Shown piece after piece: positions 1 to 6,623 of a DNA stretch of 23,913 nt. The stretch's first letter is position 1. Every line of letters starts with the position of its first letter. This stretch comes from UA16 sp042095135 (GTDB taxonomy: Bacteria > Bacteroidota > Bacteroidia > Flavobacteriales_D > Sanyastnellaceae): NCBI GenBank assembly GCA_042095135.1, contig JBELBV010000035.1, forward strand, positions 1-23,913, given 5' to 3'. The notes beneath the pieces were generated by a model, which ran no database searches, was not told the origin of the DNA, and saw only the letters and a program-made list of their open reading frames with translations. The translations under genes were made by a program, and so were the position numbers.

Positions 1-3
1 CTG

Positions 4-11
4 CATCTTTG
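4..11 (+). promoter_or_regulatory. -7-type promoter box before esterase gene
   Basis: CATCTTTG matches the Bacteroidota -7 consensus TAnnTTTG in five of its six fixed positions. It ends 4 nt before the first ATG (16) and 7 nt before the second (19), so transcription would begin at or next to the start codon. The -33 element would lie outside the window and cannot be checked. Confidence 0.45.
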
Positions 12-15
12 TGGC

Positions 16-1155
16 ATGATGAAGAAAGCGCACGCGTTTGTGGCCGGGTCGATGATCCTCGCAGCCACAGGTTGCAATGAGCCAGCCGCCCCGACACATG
101 GAGCGTTCACGGTCCAGTATGAGGTCTACGCACCGCACATCGATACGACTCCGTTTTTGGCAGGCAGTGCTGAGGCCTTGGGTGGATGGCGTCCGGATGG
201 TCTGGCCTTGGAATCGGTGGGAAATGACACGTACCGAAGTGCGTTCGACACCCCAGCTGCGGAAGTGGAATGCAAGCTAACGCTGGGGACGTGGGTTACC
301 GAAGCCCTTGATGGCGAGGGGTATTTGCGGACCAACCGCATCCTGGAGATTGCTTCAGACACGCTCATTCGCGATACTGTAATGGAGTGGAACGACGGCA
401 CGGCAACATCGCGGGTGTACGGTCAAGTGACGGGCAACGTAATTGCCTTGGGTGAGGTCGAGATCGATGGATTGCTGCCGCGCAAGGTGTGGACATGGGC
501 GCCAGAAGACGGCCGTGCGGTGTCCACGGTGTTGCTCATGCACGATGGCCGCAATTTGTTTGACCCGGCGTTGGCCAATTTCGGAGTGGATTGGGGCGTG
601 GACGAAGTAGCAACCGGTTTGCTCGAGGAGGATGTGGCCGTGGCGGTGCTGGGCGTCGATTGCACGGACGAACGCTTCACCGATTACAGTTGGACGGATT
701 CAGGCCGAAGCTATGTGGAGTGGTTGGCGACGGAGGGCATCGCGATGGCGCGAGCCCAATTCAACTGCGCTGAAGGGGTGAAATTCTACGTGGCCGGCTC
801 CTCGATGGGCGGTTTGATTTCGCTCATTGCGTTGGACCAACACCCCGATGCGTTTGACGGGGCGATTTGCATGTCGCCGGCGTTTGCCTACAAAGGCCTT
901 GACCACAGCGAGGTACTCCAGGCGCAGGGCCTGCGATTTGGGCGCCGACCTGTGTGGATTGACAACGGCACGGTCGGACTTGAAGCCGAGCTCCAACCGG
1001 GCATCGACCGTATGACCTCATTGCTCGAAGCAGAAGGGGCGTGCACCACCACTAAGATTTACGAGGGAGCACGCCACTTTGAAGCGGACTGGGGAGAGCG
1101 CTTGGCTGAGGCCATCAAGTGGGTGTACGGACAACGTTGCACTGTTCAACCGTAA
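16..1155 (+). CDS. Lipoprotein alpha/beta-hydrolase esterase with N-terminal starch-binding-like domain
   Basis: The product is 379 aa. The N-terminus has Lys-Lys, a hydrophobic stretch and an ATGC lipobox (Cys20), so it is probably a lipoprotein exported across the inner membrane. Residues about 30-125 look like a CBM20/CBM48-type beta-sandwich (LAGSAEALGGW, then a W-T-E element). Residues about 150-375 are an esterase-D/enterochelin-esterase-type hydrolase: oxyanion/His-Asp region LLMHDGRN, nucleophile elbow GSSMGG (261-266, nucleophile Ser263), probable acid Asp316 (WIDNGT) and probable His354 (GARHF). Family members cleave ester bonds in siderophores, acyl-sugars or feruloyl-polysaccharides; the substrate here is not readable. 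The sandwich domain hints at a carbohydrate-linked ester, which is inference. Either ATG 16 or ATG 19 could be the start. It appears monocistronic; the next gene has its own -7 box just after the stop codon. Confidence 0.85.
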   Translation: MMKKAHAFVAGSMILAATGCNEPAAPTHGAFTVQYEVYAPHIDTTPFLAGSAEALGGWRPDGLALESVGNDTYRSAFDTPAAEVECKLTLGTWVTEALDGEGYLRTNRILEIASDTLIRDTVMEWNDGTATSRVYGQVTGNVIALGEVEIDGLLPRKVWTWAPEDGRAVSTVLLMHDGRNLFDPALANFGVDWGVDEVATGLLEEDVAVAVLGVDCTDERFTDYSWTDSGRSYVEWLATEGIAMARAQFNCAEGVKFYVAGSSMGGLISLIALDQHPDAFDGAICMSPAFAYKGLDHSEVLQAQGLRFGRRPVWIDNGTVGLEAELQPGIDRMTSLLEAEGACTTTKIYEGARHFEADWGERLAEAIKWVYGQRCTVQP

Positions 1156-1189
1156 AGTATACGTGTATCTTTGCTGCATACGATTTACG
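1151..1189. promoter_or_regulatory. Promoter box TATCTTTG framed by an imperfect inverted repeat
   Basis: TATCTTTG at 1166-1173 fits the Bacteroidota -7 element TAnnTTTG exactly. It would give a leader of about 70 nt to the DUF3825-like gene starting at 1250. The box sits in the loop of an inverted repeat: CGTAAA (1151-1156) pairs with TTTACG (1184-1189), and GTAT (1157-1160) pairs with ATAC (1178-1181), with a GA bulge. The left arm includes the stop codon of the esterase gene. No U-run follows, so it does not look like an intrinsic terminator; an operator role is possible but unproven. A clear TTG at the proper -33 distance is not seen. Confidence 0.45.
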
Positions 1190-1249
1190 TTTAGACGTCG
1201 GCTTGTTCCAACACTTTGATTCCGGAGCACCGACCGAATCATTAGCAGT

Positions 1250-2170
1250 ATGCGATTATTTGACTTTGCCTTCGTTCCGAACTACCCGGAACCCCTCGAC
1301 CGACTCAAAGCTTTGGCTGCCAACGAACATTGGGGCAAAGGCGGCCGAATGCTCAGAAGCTATTTCAACCACATGTTCGACAAGGTCATGGAGGATGGCT
1401 TGTTAAGCTTACACCCGGACGGCCAGTCGGCGGTTTTTCACACTGGCTTGCTGACCCGGAGCGATCAGGATATCTATGCAGTATTTGTACCGAACGAACG
1501 GGACGACGCCCAGGATTGGTTTTTCCGCGGTTTCAGCACCCGCGACGGGATTGGGCTCGGTGACATCCTGCAGGGATACGAGGAGCTGCCGGTCCGTCCA
1601 CGCTTCATCACGCGCGCCGAGCAGGCGTTCTACGCGCCGCAATCTGGATTGCCCGAATGCGATTGGCCGCGCTTATTGGAAGAAAACGTGAGCCGCATCC
1701 CGCGCCAGTTGATCCACGACGCGACGGACGATCGCATCCTATTGCCGGACATGCGCGATGTGGGCAAGGAGGCGTACATGGATTGCTTGGATGAAGCGGC
1801 GCGACGGCTCGTGGATGACGAGGGTATGAACCGCCTAGTGGAATGGTTCGAAGCGGCCCTGGACCGCACCTTGGACCGGCTCCACATGGATTACAAGCTC
1901 GCCGTTCCCGCATGGCATGCCAAGGACAAATGCGTGGCTTTGGCGTTGCCCTTACAGGTGCGTCAGCGCGATGCAAACGTGGCGTTAACGGTGGAATGGG
2001 ACGCGGCGCAGGAATGTTACGTGGGACTCAATTTGCTGACCATGGAAATGGCCTACAACAACGCCCGGCTCATAGCGCGTCCCGAAGCGACGTGGTTGGT
2101 CGGAGCGAATCAAGTGCGTTCCAAGCGCCCTATTGAGGGCCATCGACCCCCTGCACGTACCGATCGATGA
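1250..2170 (+). CDS. DUF3825 domain-containing protein
   Basis: The product is 306 aa with no signal peptide or membrane segment, so it is probably cytoplasmic. It opens with LFDFAFVPNY. Family-like signatures follow: FHTGLLT then IYAVFVPNE (about residues 63-85), WFFRGF (about 92), and a C-terminal LLTMEMAYNNARLIARP stretch (about 265-281) that I recognise from DUF3825 proteins. The biochemical function of DUF3825 is not known to me. In some bacteria the domain is fused to nucleic-acid-binding modules, but no such fusion is visible here. The last 14 codons (2130-2170) overlap the 3' end of the convergent peptidase gene, and the tail after WLVGANQ looks low-conservation and basic. Transcription is probably from the box at 1166-1173. 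Confidence 0.75.
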   Translation: MRLFDFAFVPNYPEPLDRLKALAANEHWGKGGRMLRSYFNHMFDKVMEDGLLSLHPDGQSAVFHTGLLTRSDQDIYAVFVPNERDDAQDWFFRGFSTRDGIGLGDILQGYEELPVRPRFITRAEQAFYAPQSGLPECDWPRLLEENVSRIPRQLIHDATDDRILLPDMRDVGKEAYMDCLDEAARRLVDDEGMNRLVEWFEAALDRTLDRLHMDYKLAVPAWHAKDKCVALALPLQVRQRDANVALTVEWDAAQECYVGLNLLTMEMAYNNARLIARPEATWLVGANQVRSKRPIEGHRPPARTDR

Positions 2171-2852
2171 TGTGCAAGGAGTCGCTGTAGGCGGCACCTT
2201 CAAAGCCGGCAAAAGCTTCTTCGGGACACAGGTCGAGGTAACAGCGCAGAAAGCCCTCAGCCAGTGGCCAATACGACCAATGCCATTTCTCTTCTTGGTA
2301 TCCCATGCGCCCATTTCGCATGTCGCCATACACCTGCACGAATCCGTAGGTGTAGGCGTTTTCGAGCAGCCATGCATACACCGCCGCGCCGGCACCACTT
2401 TCGAAATGTTCGTTCTCCAGGGCGTTCAAATCCACATCGGTACCCCAATGGTGGCGTGACGATCCCGGCATCGAACTGTAGCGCAGTATTTCTGAAGCAC
2501 GTGCGGCACCGGTGAATCCCATGAAGCGAGCGCTGTTCCATTTGCCGTTCCAGATACGTCTTTGGTGCGACCAGGTGCGCATAGCGGATACCACCTGCAG
2601 ATTGATACCTTCCACGCGAGCCGCGGCGGCCATGGCCTCCAACGCTTCCAATGCTTCGGTTCGGAGGTAGATATTGGACTTGTGTGTGAGGTGGTCGGGA
2701 ACTGGAGCGAAGCCTGGATGCTGACTGGGCTCAACATCGCCTTTTAACTCCGCCCAGGTGATGCCAGTGCACTCCGACTGCGCGCACGCTGCCGCATGCC
2801 CAATCGCCCAATATCCGAGTGCAACGAAGGTTACTTTCCACAGCGGCAACAT
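2130..2852 (-). CDS. Secreted M15-family (VanY/D-Ala-D-Ala carboxypeptidase-like) peptidase
   Basis: The product is 240 aa from the ATG at 2852. An in-frame ATG at 2876 would add 8 residues ahead of the signal peptide, and I prefer 2852 because GAAATTTA (2864-2857) lies exactly 4 nt upstream. Residues 1-24 form a signal peptide (WKVTFVALGYWAIG core, end near AAACAQ). Peptidase M15 signatures are complete: a VSAMRT strand near 88-93, SRHHWGTDVD at 132-141 (Zn ligands His134 and Asp141, matching SxHxxGxAxD) and EKWHW at 188-192 (third ligand His191). Such enzymes trim D-Ala from peptidoglycan stem peptides in the periplasm. The gene is divergent from the DUF1801 gene and convergent with, and overlapping, the DUF3825 gene by 41 nt. 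It appears to be a single-gene unit. Confidence 0.85.
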   Translation of the reverse strand: MLPLWKVTFVALGYWAIGHAAACAQSECTGITWAELKGDVEPSQHPGFAPVPDHLTHKSNIYLRTEALEALEAMAAAARVEGINLQVVSAMRTWSHQRRIWNGKWNSARFMGFTGAARASEILRYSSMPGSSRHHWGTDVDLNALENEHFESGAGAAVYAWLLENAYTYGFVQVYGDMRNGRMGYQEEKWHWSYWPLAEGFLRCYLDLCPEEAFAGFEGAAYSDSLHIIDRYVQGVDGPQ

Positions 2853-2856
2853 GCTG

Positions 2857-2864
2857 TAAATTTC
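2857..2864. promoter_or_regulatory. Shared divergent -7-like box between M15 peptidase and DUF1801 genes
   Basis: TAAATTTC on the + strand reads GAAATTTA on the - strand. Both are partial matches to TAnnTTTG (five and four of six fixed positions). On the - strand the box ends 4 nt before the ATG at 2852; on the + strand it ends 20 nt before the ATG at 2885. The two divergent genes may therefore use the same few bases as promoter core. No convincing -33 TTG was assigned. Confidence 0.35.
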
Positions 2865-2884
2865 GCCAAAAACCATCCTTCGTC

Positions 2885-3346
2885 ATGAAAATCGACACCA
2901 ACTCTCCCGACGAATACGTGGAAAAAGTTCCCGAAGAACGCAAGGCCAGTTTCAAGCGCTTGCGCCAAACTGTCCTCGACCATTTGCCCGCAGGATTCGT
3001 GGAGGTGATGTCGTACGGCATGATCGGCTACGTGGTACCACATAGCTTGTACCCAGGTGGATACCACTGCACACCCGCTTTGCCGCTGCCGTTCATGAAC
3101 ATCGCCAACCAAAAGAACTTCATTGCTTTCTACCATATGGGCATTTACGCAGAGCCTGAATTGTTGCAGTGGTTCCTCGCGGAGTACGAGGCCCTCAACC
3201 TGCGCAAACTGGACATGGGCAAGAGTTGCATCCGATTCAAAAAGTGGGAAGAAATTCCGTTCAAACTCATCGGCCAGCTCGTCGCCAAGCGCTCACCGGA
3301 AGCGTGGATTGCGGTGTACGAATCACAGCTCAAGAAGAAGAAGTAG
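2885..3346 (+). CDS. DUF1801 (YdhG-like) domain protein
   Basis: The product is 153 aa and probably cytoplasmic, with no signal peptide. It begins MKIDTNSPDEYVEKVPEERK, a typical N-terminus for the DUF1801/YdhG-like family. It continues with a VMSYGMIGY core (about 39-47), LPFMNIANQKNFIAFYHMG (about 67-85), and a conserved LDMGKSCIRFKK stretch (about 109-120). The family fold is known structurally, but no general biochemical function is established. The ATG at 2885 is chosen because it starts the conserved N-terminus; an upstream in-frame ATG (2819) would run antisense through the peptidase signal-peptide region. The gene ends 41 nt before the lipoprotein gene and may be co-transcribed with it. 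Confidence 0.85.
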   Translation: MKIDTNSPDEYVEKVPEERKASFKRLRQTVLDHLPAGFVEVMSYGMIGYVVPHSLYPGGYHCTPALPLPFMNIANQKNFIAFYHMGIYAEPELLQWFLAEYEALNLRKLDMGKSCIRFKKWEEIPFKLIGQLVAKRSPEAWIAVYESQLKKKK

Positions 3347-3370
3347 CGAGGGGTAACAAAATACCATCGG

Positions 3371-3394
3371 TCTGCGTATACGGTCGTATGCAGA
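3371..3394 (+). promoter_or_regulatory. Hairpin enclosing the lipoprotein start codon
   Basis: TCTGC (3371-3375) pairs with GCAGA (3390-3394) and ATAC (3378-3381) pairs with GTAT (3386-3389). A GT bulge lies at 3376-3377 and a GGTC loop at 3382-3385. The ATG at 3388-3390 is inside the 3' arm, so in RNA the start codon would be paired. It could be an RNA hairpin or a DNA-level operator; no function is demonstrated. Confidence 0.35.
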
Positions 3395-5028
3395 CGCTTT
3401 ACAAGAATCGAGACCATTGCTCATTGTGGCCGCTGATGACGCTGCTATTCGCGGCTTTTTTATTTGAAGGGTGCACCAAGCGCGAGTTCAACTTATCTGA
3501 AGACACCCCGTTGACGGGAACGTTGGATCCGGTCTTTGCTGTGCCGCTGGTGCATGGGACGTGGTCATTTGGGGAGGTGATGGATGCGATTGAAATTCCG
3601 GCTACGTTGGAGACAGGCGCCTCGGACGAGATCACGGCCGTTTTTCCATTTGAGGCTTTTGAGGCGTCACCCATCCCGTTGCTGCCTCTGTCGGAGTCTG
3701 CGGATGCCGCTTTCGTGTTGAACGAGGAACAGGCATTGGCCTTGTCATTGTTGCCTGCCGGTGAAGAAATCAACGCGGACTTTAGCAATTCCATAGAAGT
3801 GCCGAGGCCAGAGTTGGCAGAAGTAGACTCAGTTTGGCTTGGGGGAGGAGCGTTGACCATTTCCATGGAGTCGGCGTTGCCGCTCAACCTTACGGCGACG
3901 GGTGTGTGCGAAAATTTAGTCATTGAGGAACAGCCGTTGACGGTTGAATTGGCGCTGGTTGCCGGTTCACAAACAACGAACCTATCCATTCCGATGACGG
4001 GCGCTACCCTCATGGGCACAGGAGCTGATGGAGTGACATTGGGCTGGACGTGGAGCATTGTCTTGACCTCTATAGGTCAATCGGTTGAACCGGGCGAGGC
4101 GCTGTACATCCAATCGGCATTTGAGGAGGTGGCCGTAACGGGTGCTTTTGGCAAGTTCTCCTCGGAATTGTCGTACCCCATTGAAGCCCGCATGGCGACG
4201 CCCGAATTGACCAGTTGGGACCCCGCGCTTTTTTACCTCAGTGCACCGCGGTTGGTCATGGAGGTCAAAAACTCACTCGGTGTAAACCTCGGGCTCAATA
4301 TCACTGAACTTGCGCTGTTGTCTGGTAATGACGCCACGCTGCTGCAAGGAACAGCAATTGACAACTTTCCTGATTTAGCCGGTGCTTTGGCTGTAGGTGA
4401 TACCACGTTGACCACCCATGTCCTGGACAATGCTGGCATGGACCCGGATTTATCGGATATCTTGAATGCGGCTCCAGACAGTTTGCAGCTCATCGGCACG
4501 GTGGATGTGCTGCCTTCTTCGGCAAACGCCCAATTTGCTACTTCCACGGATGTGTTGCGTTGCACCGGGGCCTTGGAAGTTCCGTTGGCAGGTTGGGCGC
4601 AAGGAGTGACGTGGAGGGATACCCTTGACTCGCCCATATCTCAGGAATTAAGGGCTGGTGTGGCTCCGCCGCTCGACTGGATGGACGTCGCTTCGTTGAC
4701 CCTTCGGTTTATCGTTGACAACGGTTGGCCGCTGGATTTGAACGGATCGGTGACCTTCATCAACGCAGAAGGCGACTCGTTGCTCGCAGGACCAGCATTG
4801 TCGATTCCGGGCGCGGCAGATGCCCCAGCAATGGCTAGCGTCGATTACACCCTGGATCGTCCGCTTGCGTTGGAACTGATGGAAATGGAGTGTGCCGGAG
4901 TGGCCGTGGCATGGACGTTGGCAACAACCGGTGCAGATACCGGCCAATCTGTCCAAGTGTTCGCCCAAGATGCCATGTCGATGCGTATCGCGGCCAAAGT
5001 CGAATGCCAAATTGATCCGACGCCATGA
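3388..5028 (+). CDS. Hypothetical beta-rich lipoprotein, partner of DUF5723 barrel
   Basis: The product is 546 aa from the ATG at 3388. The open frame continues upstream to 3169 through the DUF1801 gene, but only 3388 gives a sensible export signal: a basic n-region (K6, R8), a hydrophobic core and FEGC with Cys29 as probable lipidation site. That box lacks the usual small residue at -3, so lipidation is likely rather than certain. The mature part is rich in V, L, A, T and acidic residues, with alternating strands and no cysteine-rich or catalytic motif that I recognise. A domain order such as repeated Ig-like sandwiches is plausible but unproven. Its stop overlaps the next ATG (ATGA at 5025-5028), so the two proteins are translationally coupled and probably act together at the outer membrane. 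The name is unknown. Confidence 0.8.
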   Translation: MQTLYKNRDHCSLWPLMTLLFAAFLFEGCTKREFNLSEDTPLTGTLDPVFAVPLVHGTWSFGEVMDAIEIPATLETGASDEITAVFPFEAFEASPIPLLPLSESADAAFVLNEEQALALSLLPAGEEINADFSNSIEVPRPELAEVDSVWLGGGALTISMESALPLNLTATGVCENLVIEEQPLTVELALVAGSQTTNLSIPMTGATLMGTGADGVTLGWTWSIVLTSIGQSVEPGEALYIQSAFEEVAVTGAFGKFSSELSYPIEARMATPELTSWDPALFYLSAPRLVMEVKNSLGVNLGLNITELALLSGNDATLLQGTAIDNFPDLAGALAVGDTTLTTHVLDNAGMDPDLSDILNAAPDSLQLIGTVDVLPSSANAQFATSTDVLRCTGALEVPLAGWAQGVTWRDTLDSPISQELRAGVAPPLDWMDVASLTLRFIVDNGWPLDLNGSVTFINAEGDSLLAGPALSIPGAADAPAMASVDYTLDRPLALELMEMECAGVAVAWTLATTGADTGQSVQVFAQDAMSMRIAAKVECQIDPTP

Positions 5029-6602
5029 ACATCCCACGCTTAATTTTCGTGGCCATCTCTCAGCTTTTCGCTTGCGTTGCGAGCGCCCAGTGGGTGCCCA
5101 GTGCGGCGTTCAATTCCATGGCTCCACAGCATCGGGACTGGCGCATCACGGGTCAACCTGATCACGGGTATTTTTCCATCCTCAGCAATGGAAGTTCCAT
5201 GGCCTCCAACACGTTTGCACATCCTGCAACGTGGATGGTACCAGGTCCATCTTCTCCGCAGGTGGATTTGAACGCCATGTTCGACGATTTCGCGGGGACG
5301 AATGCGGTCGAAGCAAATGCATCCTTGACGTGGTTCAACGCAGGTTTTTTCCTCGGCGAAAACAGAAAGGCATTTGTCGATTTGGCTGCAACGGAACATG
5401 TCCAATCCCGGCTGGGTTTGCCTTCGGATTTACTGCGGCTGCCGTTCACAGGCAACGCCACCTTTGATGGCTCGGCATCAGCAACGACTGACTTGGCACC
5501 ATTTGATGTGAGCATTTTGCATTACCGCTCCTTTAGTGTGGGGATTCAGCGCACCATAGGAGACCGGCTCAGTGTTGGTGCCCGCCTGAGCCGATTTCAA
5601 GGTTTCCACCACTTAGCCATTGAGCAAAACCAATGGGGGTTGACCACAGATGCCACAGACTGGACGTGGAGCCTGCAAGGAGGGGGTCGCATTGTCAGCA
5701 GCGGCTTGAATGCCATTTACCAAGCGCAAACCGCCGGTCAGCTTGATTCCTTGGCTCAGGCGTTGCCCCAGCAACTGACTTCGTCCAACAACAAGGGATG
5801 GGGCGCAGAGGCCGGCATTGAAATGGAATGGACCGAACGCTGGTCAACGTGGTTTCAATACAACCATGGAGGGACCATCCGGTGGACCAACGATGTACGC
5901 TCGTACGAAGTAGACGCGTTTGACTGGGAATTGAACGGGTTTGATGCGACCAACGGAGCAAACGGTTGGATCGATGGCGCGGCTGCCCTTTCCGATTCGG
6001 TGGAGCTCTGGGCCGAGCAGGAACTTGCAGCCATCGAAGCGTACCACGCAACCTCTGAGTCTAACGAAGCCTACGAGGCCAAGCTCCCGAACCGCTTTGT
6101 CGTGGGAGCTGAGTACTCTGTCTTTCGTTCAGAAGGAGGTGGCAAGGTTAGCCTCGGCGGCATGCTGGAACGTACCGGACAACGGCCGATGAGTTGGAGC
6201 TTGGCTGTCAATGCACGCATCGGCAATGGCCTACAATCCACCGTGACTTACGGCAACCGATTCGGACTGGTGTCAACCGCGGGAATCAGCGTCGCGATGC
6301 CGTTGGGTCCAATTTTGGTATTCGCTGCGGCGGAGGGACACCAGGCGTTGGATTGGTCGCGTTTCACGGTAGCGTATGACGATCAATACACGGAGTGGAG
6401 CATGCCAACGGAGGCACCCTATGTGGCGGCCCAAGCTGGTGTGGTGTGGCGATTAAAATGGCGCAAGCCCAAGGAAGAACCCGAAGAAGAGCCGCTGGCA
6501 CCGTTCCAGAATTCCACCCGCTCACCCGCTTTGGGATTTGATGTGCAGCTGGACGATGAAGTCTCTGAGGCTCAACCCTGCGCGCTGCCGGGTGAGCAGT
6601 GA
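5025..6602 (+). CDS. DUF5723-like outer-membrane beta-barrel protein
   Basis: The product is 525 aa with a signal peptide (residues 1-22, LIFVAISQLFACVASAQ). It then has long alternating amphipathic strands rich in W, F, Y and G, and features resembling DUF5723 proteins: an early NSMAPQH-like region, VDLNAMFDDF (about 82-91), a LTWFNAGFFLGENRKAF strand (about 101-117), and FSVGIQRTIGDRLSVGARL (about 170-188). DUF5723 proteins are predicted outer-membrane barrels of unknown role in Bacteroidota. The C-terminus (from about 485) has a K/E/P-rich tail (KPKEEPEEEP) followed by about 30 polar residues, which is unusual for a barrel that would end in a membrane strand. It is coupled to the upstream lipoprotein by a 4-nt stop/start overlap. 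Confidence 0.75.
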   Translation: MNIPRLIFVAISQLFACVASAQWVPSAAFNSMAPQHRDWRITGQPDHGYFSILSNGSSMASNTFAHPATWMVPGPSSPQVDLNAMFDDFAGTNAVEANASLTWFNAGFFLGENRKAFVDLAATEHVQSRLGLPSDLLRLPFTGNATFDGSASATTDLAPFDVSILHYRSFSVGIQRTIGDRLSVGARLSRFQGFHHLAIEQNQWGLTTDATDWTWSLQGGGRIVSSGLNAIYQAQTAGQLDSLAQALPQQLTSSNNKGWGAEAGIEMEWTERWSTWFQYNHGGTIRWTNDVRSYEVDAFDWELNGFDATNGANGWIDGAAALSDSVELWAEQELAAIEAYHATSESNEAYEAKLPNRFVVGAEYSVFRSEGGGKVSLGGMLERTGQRPMSWSLAVNARIGNGLQSTVTYGNRFGLVSTAGISVAMPLGPILVFAAAEGHQALDWSRFTVAYDDQYTEWSMPTEAPYVAAQAGVVWRLKWRKPKEEPEEEPLAPFQNSTRSPALGFDVQLDDEVSEAQPCALPGEQ

Positions 6603-6609
6603 TTCGCAA

Positions 6610-6617
6610 TACATTTG
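6610..6617 (+). promoter_or_regulatory. -7 promoter box TACATTTG for WYL gene
   Basis: TACATTTG is a full match to TAnnTTTG and ends 6 nt before the ATG at 6624, predicting a leaderless mRNA. It lies just after the stop codon of the DUF5723-like gene (6602), so the regulator can be transcribed independently of the envelope genes. Confidence 0.55.
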
Positions 6618-6623
6618 CGAAGC

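Noticed and set aside
2819..2884. Upstream start for the DUF1801 gene
   Set aside because: The extra residues are antisense to the peptidase signal peptide and unlike the family, whose conserved N-terminus begins at the ATG at 2885.
3399..4058. A 219-codon - strand frame inside the lipoprotein gene
   Set aside because: Ser/Thr/Asn-rich translation with no domain, fully antisense to the coupled lipoprotein gene.
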